From: Podarcis raffonei | Lineage: Eukaryota; Chordata; Lepidosauria; Squamata; Lacertidae | Direction of reading: 5' to 3' | Assembly (NCBI RefSeq): GCF_027172205.1 | Contig: NC_070607.1 | Coordinates: 67,766,831 to 67,830,830, forward strand | DNA: 64,000 bases | Shown here: one piece after another, positions 44,501-56,547 of the stretch | Position numbering within the stretch: position 1 is the stretch's first letter | Layout of the letters: the number at the start of each line of letters is the position of its first letter | Position numbers and translations under genes: made by a program | Notes under the pieces: generated by a model | What the model was told of the DNA's origin: nothing | Database searches by the model: none | What the model saw: the letters and a program-made list of their open reading frames with translations, nothing else

Positions 44501-45207
44501 GTGGATATTTTCATACAAATCTAACCCACTCCTTTTCCACTGATACTGAAAACTATCATTGCCTATAGAGGTTTATACAATCCCAAGGCATGGAATACAC
44601 TGGTGGTAGAGTTAAGCAATTAGAATAGTTCAAGTTATAAAATAGCTTTGTGGACTATATATTTTATTTTTTTGAATAATTATAATGTTGCAATAATATA
44701 GTATTACCTAATATTCTTCTCCCCCCCCCTTCCCCCTTACAGATAACTGAGGAACAGGAGGAAGAGTTGAATATAAAGAGGAAGGCAAAAATGCTACCAA
44801 TACAAGAAAATACAAAGAAGCAGAAAACAGAAATACAATCTATACCAAAGCCAAATTTGACATGTGGCAACTCTGACTCAGTAGTGGATAACCCGAGTAG
44901 CTCTTGCACACAACTTGTATCAGAGCAAGGAAATCCTACAAGCATTCTGCAGTTCTCTCAAAGGGTGGACCCACACTCAAATCTTTGTGTTCAAAGTAAT
45001 GAAGAGAACAAAATTTCAACCTCTGCTTTACACTACAGTGAACATGAAACTCCTTTAAGCAAGGGTACTTTCAGAGAAGATTTTTCATTTAACCCTCCAG
45101 ATCTGGAGGAAACAATAAGAGATGAAAAAATAGCAAAGCTTAAACTCATGCTGAGGGAACGAGAGGCAGCACTAGAGGAAATTCGTAAAAAAATGCAGCA
45201 GACGTGA
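35521..45207 (+). CDS. LRIF1: LRIF1 ligand-dependent nuclear receptor-interacting factor 1, 4 coding exons, 766 aa
   Basis: Nuclear protein that binds SMCHD1 and HP1 and helps silence heterochromatin, including the inactive X and D4Z4 in mammals (established). Exons: 35521-35609, 39745-41239, 42857-43108, 44743-45207; all borders are AG/GT and total 2301 bases, i.e. 766 aa against 769 in human. Exon 1 joins in phase to give SPCVTGHIYKVV, matching human SRCVSGCMYQVV. The large exon 2 carries conserved blocks LPVTVKSPVVPSGHHLQIP, AHAEVKSVPAS, VIYVSPVNTVK and DNALVMFNGKVYLL, separated by diverged low-complexity sequence. Exon 3 has FGLHREERVYLQRIP (human FGLTKDLRVCLTRIP) and an acidic end. Exon 4 ends in the predicted coiled coil from LEETIRDEKI to LEEIRKKM, which in mammals mediates SMCHD1 binding. 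I could not find an unambiguous PxVxL HP1-binding motif. Convergent with DRAM2. Confidence 0.93.
36380..38630 (+). mobile_element. Worn L2-type LINE in LRIF1 intron 1
   Basis: Frame 36434-36751 reads ACITKTWVSELCGLDLTQLC, then PPGFSVLLQADQVGGQGGG and VTLVYKDTISL, the endonuclease part of an L2/CR1 ORF2. Further pieces at 37230-37560 and a 3' end at about 38170-38630 (GTGGCGTATAGATTGTATTA) keep the same order. A different, later segment (about 37600-38070) seems to break it. Dead, old copy. Confidence 0.65.
38631..39744. other. Rest of LRIF1 intron 1
   Basis: Unique-looking AT-rich DNA with short frames near 38640-38990 that do not resemble known proteins. Nothing recognised. Confidence 0.4.
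41491..41612 (+). mobile_element. CR1-type LINE 3' end
   Basis: Reads AAGCAGAGGCTTGACAACCA...GGGGGTTGGACTCGATGGCC...CTTCCAACTCTATGATTCTG, the classic CR1 3' end with its ATTCT(AT)G tail. 5' truncated; in LRIF1 intron 2. Confidence 0.8.
42268..42400. mobile_element. hAT-like palindromic short element
   Basis: Starts CAGGGCTGGGGAACCTGTGG and CCCTTCAGATGTTGGACTGC; includes GGCCATGCTGGCTGGGTCTG and a complementary GAGTTGGAGTCCAACACC. In LRIF1 intron 2. Confidence 0.55.
43564..44110 (+). mobile_element. Worn L2-type LINE fragment with an internal insertion
   Basis: Begins AGCTGGTGCAAAATGCAGCA (L2 QNAAARL region) and reaches LLAFKALNNLGPGYLRDHL; after an unrelated segment at about 43760-43970 (GC-rich, unidentified) it resumes with RLLKSFLRSLSLKSLVE-like sequence. 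In LRIF1 intron 3. Confidence 0.5.
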
Positions 45208-45291
45208 CAAGTCTAGTCCTTACTTAGCCCCAAATTTTGCTGCAACCCCTTTGCAACTTAATGTTATTTCTTGTTTTTTGCATATAAAGCA

Positions 45292-45297
45292 AATAAA
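45292..45297 (+). terminator. LRIF1 polyadenylation signal AATAAA
   Basis: A canonical AATAAA lies 85 bases after the LRIF1 stop codon, followed by T-rich and TG-containing DNA. This would give a short 3' UTR; a longer isoform is possible. Inferred from sequence only. Confidence 0.5.
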
Positions 45298-46296
45298 AAA
45301 TCTAGTTTTTTATGTTTACATATTGAGTGCAAGTATAAACATTTTCAAGCCTAGGAACTTATGTAGCAGAGTATTGTTTGCAGAATGTGATACTTGTTAG
45401 TTCAATATATTCTCATTATTTCAGTAAATGCAGTTTATATTCTTGTTGTTTATTGAGGTCGTTTCATAGAATGAAATGTAAATGATTTTTTTTCAGCTTT
45501 ACGTTAAAAGGAACAGCTTAAGTTTGTTTCAGAAAAATGAAATTTCTAGAAAAATTGCTAGTATTAACTTATTTGAATTGGGTACTTGGAATCAAATGTC
45601 AATGAATGGGGTAAGAGTATTGAATTCGTCAAGTTTCTTTAGTGATAAAACAGTTTGATTGAATTTCCTTAAGCCAGCTTGAAAAAAATCAACTCTTTAA
45701 CTTCACCCAGTTCAGTTTTTAATTAGAGCAGGTGAGATCTGCAACAAAGTGGTGTGCTGTAATGTTCATATTCAGGATGCCCGACAGGCAGCCATGCTCT
45801 TTTCTGAAGTACCTCTCTCCCTTATCTATAAAGCTCTTGCCCTCGTTGAAGTGTATGTATCTTCTGTTTTAGTTTGAATAGAATACTTACTGGTCTAATT
45901 TGGTATGTTTTATATCATGTTGGAACATATTTGACGGTAAAAATGTATTCATCAAGACACTGCATATGTAGATTCCTGCCACAAAATGTTCCAGTAGTGT
46001 TCGTTTGTTTTTTTTGGCACTCTCAAAATTTGGTTGCATTTAAACCATTGGCCACAATGCCATATAGAATATGTTCCCTTAGCTAATTATTATTGGTAAT
46101 CCATTAATAACCAGCTACCTTGAATTGTATATGAATACAAGTGGTTTAAATGGTTTTGGTTGTCCTAAAATATATAGAAACGAGTTCATCTCATAACAAT
46201 CTTTTGTTTTATTCAGTTGCCTACTGTTCAGTTCCCTCTTACTATGTAAGAGAAGACAGCCCCATTACCTGGGTACCATTGACATTGGCGGTAAAA

Positions 46297-46655
46297 AGGT
46301 AAAGGTACCCCTGCCCGTACGGGCCAGTCGTGACTGACTGGGGTTGCGCGCCCATCTCGCTTAAGAGGCCGGGGGCCAGCGCTGTCCGAAGACACTTCCG
46401 GTCACGTGGCCAGCGTGACGAAGCTGCTCTGGCGAGCCTGCACCAGCGCAGCACACGGAAACGCCGTTTACCTTCCCGCTATAAAGCGGTACCTATTTAT
46501 CTACTTGCACTTAAGGGTGCTTTCGAACTGCTAGGTGGGCAGGAGCTGGGACCGAATGACGGGAGCTCACCCCGCTGCGGGGATTCGAACCGCCGACCAT
46601 ACGATCGGCAAGTCCTAGGCGCTGAGGTTTTACCCACAGCGCCACCCGCGTCCCA
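46297..46655 (-). mobile_element. Sauria SINE (tRNA-derived, BovB-mobilised)
   Basis: Read on the minus strand: a tRNA-like head GACGCGGGTGGCGCTGTGGG with B box GGTTCGAATCC, a body with GTAGATAAATAGGTACCGCT, and a tail GGTTGCG..CAGTCACGACTGGCC that ends TTTACCTTTTTACC. This is the layout of the squamate Sauria SINE. Nearly full length. Confidence 0.9.
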
Positions 46656-46821
46656 CCCGTTTGTTATGAAAACAAAATTTTAACTTGTCTTTCTTGTTGA
46701 TACCGGCTTATGATCTCAGAATATGTGTGGGATATAGAAAATGTTTGTTCTTCGAAAAGACAAAGGGTTCTGATTTTTAAAATCCACCCAAGTTTAGAAC
46801 AGGCATATCCCAACTTGTCCT

Positions 46822-47085
46822 CTCATAGAATTGAAGAGTTGGAAGGGTCATCTAGTCCAAACCCCTACAATGCAGGAATCTCAACTAAAACATCCATGAC
46901 AGATGGCCATCCAACCTCTGCTTAAAAACCTCCAAGGAGAAAGAATCTACCACCTTCCAAGGGAATCTGTTCCACTGTGAGAAAGTTCTTCCTGATGTTG
47001 GTTCTTTCTTGTAACTTGAATCCATTGGTTCATGTTCTGGAGCAGGAAAAAGCAAGTTGGCTATCTTAACATAGTTTGAAAACAC
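46822..47085 (-). mobile_element. CR1-type LINE 3' end
   Basis: Reverse complement of a CR1 end: CATAGAATTGAAGAGTTGGA, GGGTCATCTAGTCCAAACCC and AAAAACCTCCAAGGAGAAAG are hallmark phrases. 5' truncated. The short frames across it are LINE relics. Confidence 0.8.
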
Positions 47086-48012
47086 CATCTGAATTTTGTT
47101 AAGCTGCAGGGGAAGTGATACCATCAGCTTTGGAAGGAAATTTCCACATGTTGCTTAGCAAAGAGAAGGTTGCTGTTTGATTCAGAAATTCTACAAGGTC
47201 TAGTATGCAAATACAATTATGGAAGGAGCTGTGCAGTGACTGTACCTTTCTGTGTCTCCCCCCTAACGTGGCAACTATGTTGTGGCTGGCACCCACAGAA
47301 CTCTCAAAATTCCAGGTGTGCCCACTGGCCCAGAAACGTGGTTGACCCCTAATTTAACCTATACATGGAAATCTTTCAATCCCATCTCCTTTTGTGAGTA
47401 TGCAGAATCATGGACTTCAGTCAGCAAACTTTAATCTGTATTTTATTATTCATTTTATAAAAATATGGAAGAAATGTTGCAGGATGCTACTGGCAGTATT
47501 ACTTCATATTCGGAATTGCATTGCTTTATGGGTTAATTAAAAATATTTTCACATAAGTGACAGATTTCATTAACAATCCTTCATCAATATTTGCATATAA
47601 AATGACACATTTTTACTGCTTGCACAGAATGTGCTAAATCTTAAAACACATTTATAGAGTTGTAGATGTGGTTGATGACAACGAGACAAGTAGGCATCTA
47701 TCTTGTTAGTTGCATATTAAGAGTGATGGCATAACTGAGTGAAATCCAATGGTGTCTGTGCTCAAGAGCAATGGCACTTCACTTAGGTGACCCTCCAGGA
47801 CAGATTTGGGGAGAGGATAGGGAAGTCCCATTGTGTGAGCAGAAGTGCACTCAGGCAACATTGGATTTTTAGACACAAAACCAACATAGGTTCATCAGAT
47901 ATTAAAAGCTAGTGTTTGATCCAAAGTTTCCCTTCTGACAGAAAAAGCCATTCTCTGATGGACGGATTCCACCTTTAGATCCAATTCATACTCATTCTCC
48001 ATTGTTATCTTC

Positions 48013-51000
48013 TCATATATTCCCTGTGGTTGGCATTCCTTGGTCATCTGCTAGTAGCTGCTGATGTGTATAATAAAGATTGTGCCCATGCAGCAGTGCT
48101 TCTGTACGCAAGGAGATTTTCTGAAGAAGGGAACAATGGTGGAAAAGAATGAATAAAGTCTGTCAATCCATTTTCGCAGAGCAACAACTGCAACATCAAA
48201 CAGTCCTCCACTAGATCTTCCTTCACTGGGTGGTGATGGTGGAATTGATGGGTCTCACTGGTTTGGATTACTATTGGCTGTTTTTTTTTTTTAATTCCAG
48301 AGATGTGTGGTGGGATTTTTTTCAGCTCAATGGCTGCATTTCCTCATGGGGAACATTCCAGCAGCTGCATGCCAGTAATAGGTGGGCCAGAGGTAAAAGC
48401 GGGTGAAATAATGGATACAACTCTTACCTATTTACAGTAGGCTACATACCAGCTATACAAGTCCCACATCTCTCAATCCACATAAATCAGAGGAATTATC
48501 ACAGTTTAAGGACACATTCTAGCAAGGCAAAAGAACTCAAGTGGGGTATTGAGTAGCAGTGGCGTAGCATGGGTTGTCAGCACCCGGGGCAAGGCAAGTA
48601 ATTTGCGCCCCCTAACCCGTGGATTTGCACCCCCTAACCCGTGGATTTGCACCCCCTAACCCGTGGATTTGCACCCCCTAACCCGTGGATTTGCGCCCCC
48701 TAACCCTAACCCCCAGATGTTGCGCCCGGTGCGGCCGGCCCCCCCTGCACCCCCCACACTACGCCACTGTTGAGTAGGGCTGTGACAAGGACTGGATAGA
48801 GAAGCCTTGAGAGCTGTATCTAACCCTCAGGACTGAGGTTCCCCAGCTATGCTACAGATGTACCTGGAGGGATTTTGTTGGAACACTTAAACCAGGGGTG
48901 GGATACCCGTGGTCCTCCAGATGTTGCTGAACTCCCATAATATCTGACCTGTGGCCATGTTTGCTGGGGAGGATGGAAGTGGGGAGTCCAGTGTCATCTG
49001 GACTTCCTACCTGGCTTAAATAGACATGAACAGATATGGCAAGGCACTAAAGGTGTCCTAATTCTCAAAAAAAGGCTCGTGGTGGGGAATCACCCTTTAA
49101 GGGGGAAGGTAGGGTATAAATTCATCATATAGAATAACATTCTGCAGTGCGTAGCAGAAATGAATTTTTTAATGGTTTTCCATCACTAAATCCAGTGATC
49201 CATGAGACACTTGTAAAGAAAGGTTTCATGCATTGCTTTGTAATTTGGTATTGGCTCATAAGCAAGGATTTTACTAGGAGCTAAGTGCCCATGCAAGTCA
49301 GGAGCTGGCCTCATTATGAGCATAAACTTGACGTTTATCAGTGTATCTGAACCAACCTGAATAAGACATAACAAAACGAAGACCATACATAGGAGCCTTG
49401 TTGCCAGAGTCCTTCATGTACACAGTCTTATCTAAAAGATTTACTACCTAGCTGAACTCTTGCTTATATTGAATGGCAAATTGCAAGACTGCATATATTC
49501 TTGTCAAGTTCTTTGTGACTACATACATGCCTTGTGTGGATTTTATTTTGAGTCATACTACCAATTGCACTGGGACTTTCAGTGCATATTATACTTTCAT
49601 TGTATACAGAGTTGGGTTTGTTTTCATAAGCAAGGGAGACAACGCAGACAAAATGTTGTTCTTCATGCTTAAAAACAGATTTCTGAAAAAGGTAATATTG
49701 CAAGGCCAGCCTCTGAAAGTAAACTATGCTTGTATGAAGTGTTCTTTTTTCTCTTGTAGCTCAGAAAAACAGCCATTTTAATTTCTGTGCTCCATCTAGT
49801 GCACATACTGTCTTAATAGTGGCTATCTAGTGTGCATACTGTCTTTAACAGTGGCCAGTCATGTACGTCAAAGAGGAAGTTTACAGATCAAAAGCCACAA
49901 GCTTTTAGCATGGGGTGGTATTTACCTTACACGATTTGCTATGGAAATTCACATTTCATATTATCCCATGAAGTGCCTTCCTTGTTGTGTTAAGCCACCC
50001 CCCAAAACTTCAGGATGGTTAAGGATATCTATTATCGCTTAGAAGCTATTCAACTAAAAACTCGCATTGGTTTACCTGGAAGTCACGAATGTAAGTAAGG
50101 AAAAAGCTGAGGAAAGAGAAAGCCAAAGACCACTCAGAGACTGTGCTCATGATGTGAAAAGTGTAACCCTGTAGAAGACAAAAACAGATTTCTATGAGAA
50201 TACATCTTAGTGGTGAAAGATCACTAATAGCAATTAAGTGACTGTCAACAAGTAGTCAAAACAAGAGGGAAGTTTCAGCATGCCCAGGGGAATCCTACAG
50301 ATTGCAAAAAGGTATGAATTGTTTTTGAAAAGATGAACACTTAAGGGGGCAAACCCTATAAAATCAGCTCATGGATGACTAAGCATGCTCAGTAGGCATA
50401 GCCTTTAAAGTAATAGTTGGAAAAGAAAAATGGAACAGATGGGGATGAGTTGAATACTGTATTTAGAGGAAATTAGGATGGGGGGATGAAACCCTGAATG
50501 CAAACCACCCTTTTACAACTGGGGATACACTGCAGCATTTTGTTGCAGGTTTCTCTTGTTCCTTCTAAAATAGTCTCATAGATAATAAGTGTATGGAAAG
50601 TGTGTTGAGGGCTGATTTTCCCATAGCCACCTATTTGGACAGTACAGTGGTGCCTCGCAAGACGAACGCCTCGCAAAACGAAAAACTCGCAAGACGAAAG
50701 AGTTTTCCATTTTGGAGGTGCTTCGCAAAACGAATTTCCCTATGGGCTTGCTTCGCAAGAAGAAAGCCCATAGGGAAATCTCCGTCGGCCTTCAGAAGAG
50801 GTCCTGGACCTCTTCTGAAGGCCGGCGGGGGGCAAAAGTTTTTGCTCCCCCCCGCCTGCCTTCCCGGGATAGCGGAGAAGCGCAGCGCGTTTCTCCGCTA
50901 TCCCGACGGCTTTTGAAGGCAGGCGGCCAGCATTTTCAGATCACCCCGGGACAGCAGAGAAGTCTCAGCTGTCCCGGGGGCTTTTAAAATGCTGGCGGGC

Positions 51001-54000
51001 GGCAGTGAAGCTTTCGCTGCCGCCCGCCAGCATTTTCAGATCGCCCCGGGACAGCAGAGAAGTCTCCGCTGTCCCGGGGGCTTTTAAAATGCTGGCAGGC
51101 GGCAGCGAAGCGTTCACTGCCGCCCGCCAGCATTTTCAGATCGCCCGGGACAGCGGAGAAGTCTCCGCTGTCCTGGGGGCTTTTAAAATGCTGGCAGTCG
51201 GGAGGAAAGCCCTCCTGTCCCCGGAGCTTGCGGGGTGGGAGGTGGGGAGAAGGGCTTTTCTTCCCACCGCCAGCCTTCAGAACAGCCTTCTGAAGGCTGG
51301 CGGTGGGAAGAAAAGCCCTTGTCCCCCCCCCAGCCTTCAGAAGAGGTCAGGGGACAGACTGTCCCCGGACCTGGTCTGAAGGCGGTTTCCATAGGAACGC
51401 ATTGATTGATTTTCAATGCATTCCTATGGGAAACCGTGCTTCGCAAGACGAAAAACTCGCAAGAAGAAAAAACTTGCGGAACGAATTAATTTCGTCTTGC
51501 GAGGCACCACTGTATACAGAATGGCAGTGAATGAGTTCTGATTTGCGCTCCATACATTTTTGTTGGGTTATTTCCAGGTTCAGAGGCAATAGGCCAGTGA
51601 ATAACCATGTTAAGGAAGAATGCTACACCATCATCTAGTGCTATGTGAATGAGCCTAGGTTCCTCATTCATATAGCACTAGACACTAGCTATTTCTTTCC
51701 CTTAACTGTGGTTTGTCATTTCATCCAAAAAGCTAAGTAAGGTTTGTTAATACTAATTACAGTTAATTTCAAAATAAGCCTCCTTCAAATAAAGATATAT
51801 TGTGTTAAAGCTAACCATAATGTATTGAACCACAATTCACAGTTCAGACAAAAACAGGCCAGAGTTAAGGAAAGCAAAAGCCTCACTTCCATGTGAAAGG
51901 AAGGAAGGGAAACATGCAAGCCTAGGAGGAGGCTACACTTATTCATGTAGCATAATGGGAGGAAACCCTGTTTTAACAAGGCCAACTTTGACCCCCCCTC
52001 CGGTGGGTAAAGTCTGGCTCGTGAGCTGGAGAATCTCCATCCCTGCGCTTAAACCATGGTTTAGCACTATAACTGAAGATGGTCAATGCCATTTGCTGAA
52101 GAGTAACTGGGGGCTATTACCTTTATACCCTGCTTGTGGGCATCCCACAGACATCTGGCCGACCCAACTGAGCTCTTCTTACACATTTCTCTAGACTGGA
52201 CTGGCATGAAATGGGCCGCAATATTTATAGAAAATGTGAGAAACACTTGTCTCATATTATTTTTAGGGTTATGTTTGTTAATTTATGTGCTACTTTATCT
52301 GGGGGGGCGGACTACTCAAAGGAGCTAGCAAATTGGCAGAAGCTCAGGCAGGGCAACTGTCATGCAATCTGGTTTTTAATTTTCCAGGTACCTTCTGGTT
52401 CAAATAGTCAAGCCAACAGTGGGCTTTGAGCTCCCTACATCACCACTGCCTTACTTTTGTATGCCCTGGTAATTTTTTACTGTGACTACTTAGCTGTTTG
52501 TTTTTTAGGGTGTGTGCGTGTGTGTGCGTGTGTGTGTGCGTGTGTGTGCGCATAGCTCTCCCTCCCCCCCCCTATATATATGCTACAATGCAGAGAACCA
52601 ATTTCCATTATGTCTTCAATTTTTCTCATAAGAATATGAAACTTACGTTCTCCTGGGGGTCCCAATGCAGCTTCTGTACTAAACCTGTTCCACACAGGCC
52701 ACTGTACAAAATGACTGAAGAAATAAACACTTTTAGCAGGTTAAGGAACACCCATGAGGCATATGGAGCACCCTCACTTTACATTCATCCTTGCTTGCCT
52801 TTATTTGCTTTTTCTCTGATCTAGGAGCTCTGGTTTATTGGCTGACTCATATCAAGAAATAGAAGAGATATTATTTTTCCTGGTATGGGTCTTCAGTTTT
52901 GCTGGTTTCCTCAGTTTGTCCATGTCCTTTAAAAATGTGATAACCATAAACTGACCAAATGCCTCAGCTGAGATTTAGGGAGCAGTCCAAATCCAAGATC
53001 TGCCAGGATGAGTGGAGTTTGGAACAGGTGTATCTCTGGGCTAAGCCTAAGCTCAGCCGGCTGAAGACCCTCAGCTTTGCTCAACTGGAGAATACTCTTC
53101 CAGCCAGCACTGGAATGAGTCCTGAAAAAGTTGTGTTCTGTGGAGAGGCAGAAGACTTGCCTCTTTTCCAAATTCAGCTCAGTCACATGATTTAACTGCT
53201 CAATGGTCAATCTTACTTGCAAAAAGGGTGGTGGAAGACAAACTCTATTTAAAGACTTGTTTTCCCTCTTCAGGCTTGGGCTCACTCAGTCCTACTCCTG
53301 AATGGAGTTTGGAATAGGAGTGAATTAACAGCAGCATAATTTACCCCAGTGCAATTAACACTGGCTTCCGACAGGTTTGATTGCTCTCCCCATCAATGCC
53401 AAACAGAATATTTTTTTTACCTCTTGTGAAATGTATACCAATATAGTTGAAATTTAGAGACTCACAAATGGATTTCCTTTCAAATACCCCTAACATCTGC
53501 TTTGCACTTTCAGCATTTGAGAAACCATTCAACTTTATCTTAGTCATTTATTTACGAAATAGATTTGCAGCCTAGTCCCTATGCAGAGAAGTATGAATAC
53601 ATTCAGCATGTTTTTGAATAGCAGCTGCAGATTGTGATGTGCAGGAAGGGAGGCTAACCATTTCTTTCTGTGCTGCAATCCCTATGAAAATCCCTATGCT
53701 TTATTTTTCCTGGGAGGGAGGCTGTAATTGGCACCAGTGGCATCAACGTAATGTTGTTATACAAATATATGATGCAGCTGCATTTTGAATCCTACGTATA
53801 CTTAAATAAGCATCACAGAACTGGGAAAGATGCATAAAAAGAACAAAAACTATCTGAGGGCTTGAGAACCTTCCATAGAAGGAAAGGCTAGAACATTTAA
53901 AACCTTTGCGTTAGGAAAAAAGTCAGCCGGAAGTAAAATACTGGACTAGATCTACCTTTGGTCTGATCAAATAGGGCTCTTCTTATGTTCTTATACTAAC

Positions 54001-56505
54001 ACCCACTGAAGTCACAGAGACTTCCAAATAGAACATGGGTGAGTTGAACTGCAGTCTTATGTTCACATTCTACTATTTGAATATAAATTATACATGTTCA
54101 CTGTTTTAATGACATTTCACCACAAAGGATACTACTCACTATGCTCAATGTACACCACAGCAGAACTGTCAGTCTGATCCAAAAAATGCCCTTTCCATGA
54201 ATCCCTGGTTGCATCTTGTAAGAAAGAACTGTTTGAACCAGAATGTAAATGGCTCCTATTCCAAACGTGAGACAGGCTCCGGTTACATGCATAGAAAATA
54301 AAGTGCTTTTCTGGAGGAAAAGAACACAGGTTTCAAAGCTGGTTTGACCAAGTAATATTTGAAAGCTGAACAATTCAGTCAATAAACTGAGACTTTAGAG
54401 GGGTGGCTCCCAAGGAGAGTTCACATTTTCAAAAAAATGTGGTTTGATAGCAAAATCATATACCTATTTCTTACATCTGTCTCCCAGACTTAATTCATGT
54501 TTTGTATTTTTTACACTTAAAACATTTTTGCCCTACTCTTTAGTGGAAAATAATAGTTTACATACAAGCTTTTCTCCAGGAAGCTCAAAGTAGCACACAT
54601 GTGGTTTCCAGATAGTCTCTCACCCAACTACCATAGATATGTCTAGTTTGAAGGTTGCTGCATTATGTGTGTCTAGAACTCTGATAGCACTTTAACCTCA
54701 ACAACTCTTAGAAGGTTAGGCTGAGAGACTGCAACCAGCCCAATGCCATCCAATAAGCTTTGTGCCTGAGCATTTCATTTCATTTCTTAGACTTATCAGT
54801 CACTTGTCACCTGAATATCTCCCAAGAGGCTTACAGCAAAAAAGGCAAGTTGCTTAACAAATCATGTGTAAATATTGAAATTCACACCAATAAAACTAAA
54901 CAGCACTAATTGCTACTACGTAAATGTACAGCAAGGTCATGGCAATCGTACAATTGTGGCCTGACAACCAAAGCCCAATTGTAAACACAAACCTATTATC
55001 AGATGAAAAATTGTGTTTCATGTGCATTCACTACCCAAATTTATGCTGGAAGACAATCAATAGGTCCAGACAATCTCTGGAGAAAAAAAAAAAGCCTATC
55101 ATATCCTATATTCCAAAACAATTAAAGATGAAGTACAAACCTGGAAGTTTGCAATGATGCAAAGCCCAAAGCAACTAACTGTTCCTAACACAAAGCCAGC
55201 TTTATTTAACTTGAAGATCTTGGGGTTGTCAGGATTCAAAGCATCAACTTGTTTGTATCGGACATACATGGTTGCCATGCCTGTGAATCCAAATACAGCA
55301 CAGTAAGACTATGGTATAAAAGACTGCCATTGGAAGAAGCCAAGTATAATTGGTGGCCACCTAAAACTAGCTGCCAGGTACTCAAAATACAATAGGAGGG
55401 AAGAAAGTCTGTGAATGCAGCCCTGAGGGCAGATGAATTTTACTTATATGATGTATTATTTTAGAGTAGCCATGTTAGTATGTTGCAGCAAAAAGAACAA
55501 AGATTATCATGGCATCTTTAAAAGACTTAACAAATTGATTAGGGTAGAAGCTTTCATGGATTGTTCATTTTGTTAGATGCATGAAGTATTCTCCTGAGTT
55601 ATAGGGATATATTCACATGGTTTTGCAGGAGCAAAACTGTAAACAGTATGGTCAGAAGGAAATGAAATACAGGAAGCACAAAACAGTGATAATCATATAT
55701 TAAGAGAGAAAATTCACAAACAGTTGTTTATAACAAACATCCTGGCATTGGTATGGCTATTAACTATGTAGTATCTCAAGACCCTTTGTCTTACACCTTA
55801 ACGCATTTGTAAGTTTTTAAGCTGTCACAAGATTCTGTGTCATATACAATTACTTGTCTACTATGAGACAGGCAGATTTAGCAGGATTATTTATGGAATA
55901 ATGAATAGTCAATAATCATATTGCCACCTGTATTTGCCATGGAAATCTTTAAGAACAGTTGTTGTGGTGTCCTTGTCTCGCTTCCATCAGTGCACCTTTT
56001 CCACATGACAAGGGCATCTCAATAGCTATGCTACAGAGACAGAATTCTTTCCCTCTGGAGTCTCACAAAGCCTAAGTCTAAGCATCTTTCAGAAGCCTAG
56101 GATTCTTCGCCCCCGTACTTACCCAAAAGAGCGGCAATGTTTAACATTATCCCAAACAAACATCTTTCAGGGGGTGTTGTTCCTGTGTCACTGAAAGAAA
56201 AGCAATGTAAGATACAGTGACTCTAAAACTCACCAAATGGGAGACATTTAAATTTTTAAATACCAGTTTGTAAGTATCAAGAATAAGCAGTAGATGAAGA
56301 AAAAATACAACTATCAAAAGGGAAGCAACCAAAAACAAATCCATGCCCATGAAGTACTTGAGGCACGACTCATTTGGTTTTTGTATTATTTCAAAATGCA
56401 TGGAGTAAGTTTTTAATGCTTTAATGTTTTTATTAAATGTTTTTATTAAAAGAACAAGTTTTTTAAAGACTTATAAAAGGTTGTTTGCCAAATACAGAGC
56501 CTTTC

Positions 56506-56547
<42 letters not shown>

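Larger units (their letters stand above)
45298..48012. other. LRIF1-DRAM2 intergenic DNA and DRAM2 3' UTR
   Basis: Tail-to-tail gap of about 2.7 kb. It holds a Sauria SINE and a CR1 end (listed separately). A minus-strand AATAAA-like motif near 47440 (TTTTATTATTC on the plus strand) could serve DRAM2. Nothing else seen. Confidence 0.4.

Noticed and set aside
48606-48715. CRISPR-like or telomere-derived array
   Set aside because: Repeats are directly adjacent without spacers and are enclosed by hAT-type ends with an 8-bp duplication; this is a minisatellite in a transposon.
50593-51530. Frames of 60-124 codons in the hairpin element
   Set aside because: Palindromic GC-rich repeat; frames appear on both strands and repeat with the tandem units.
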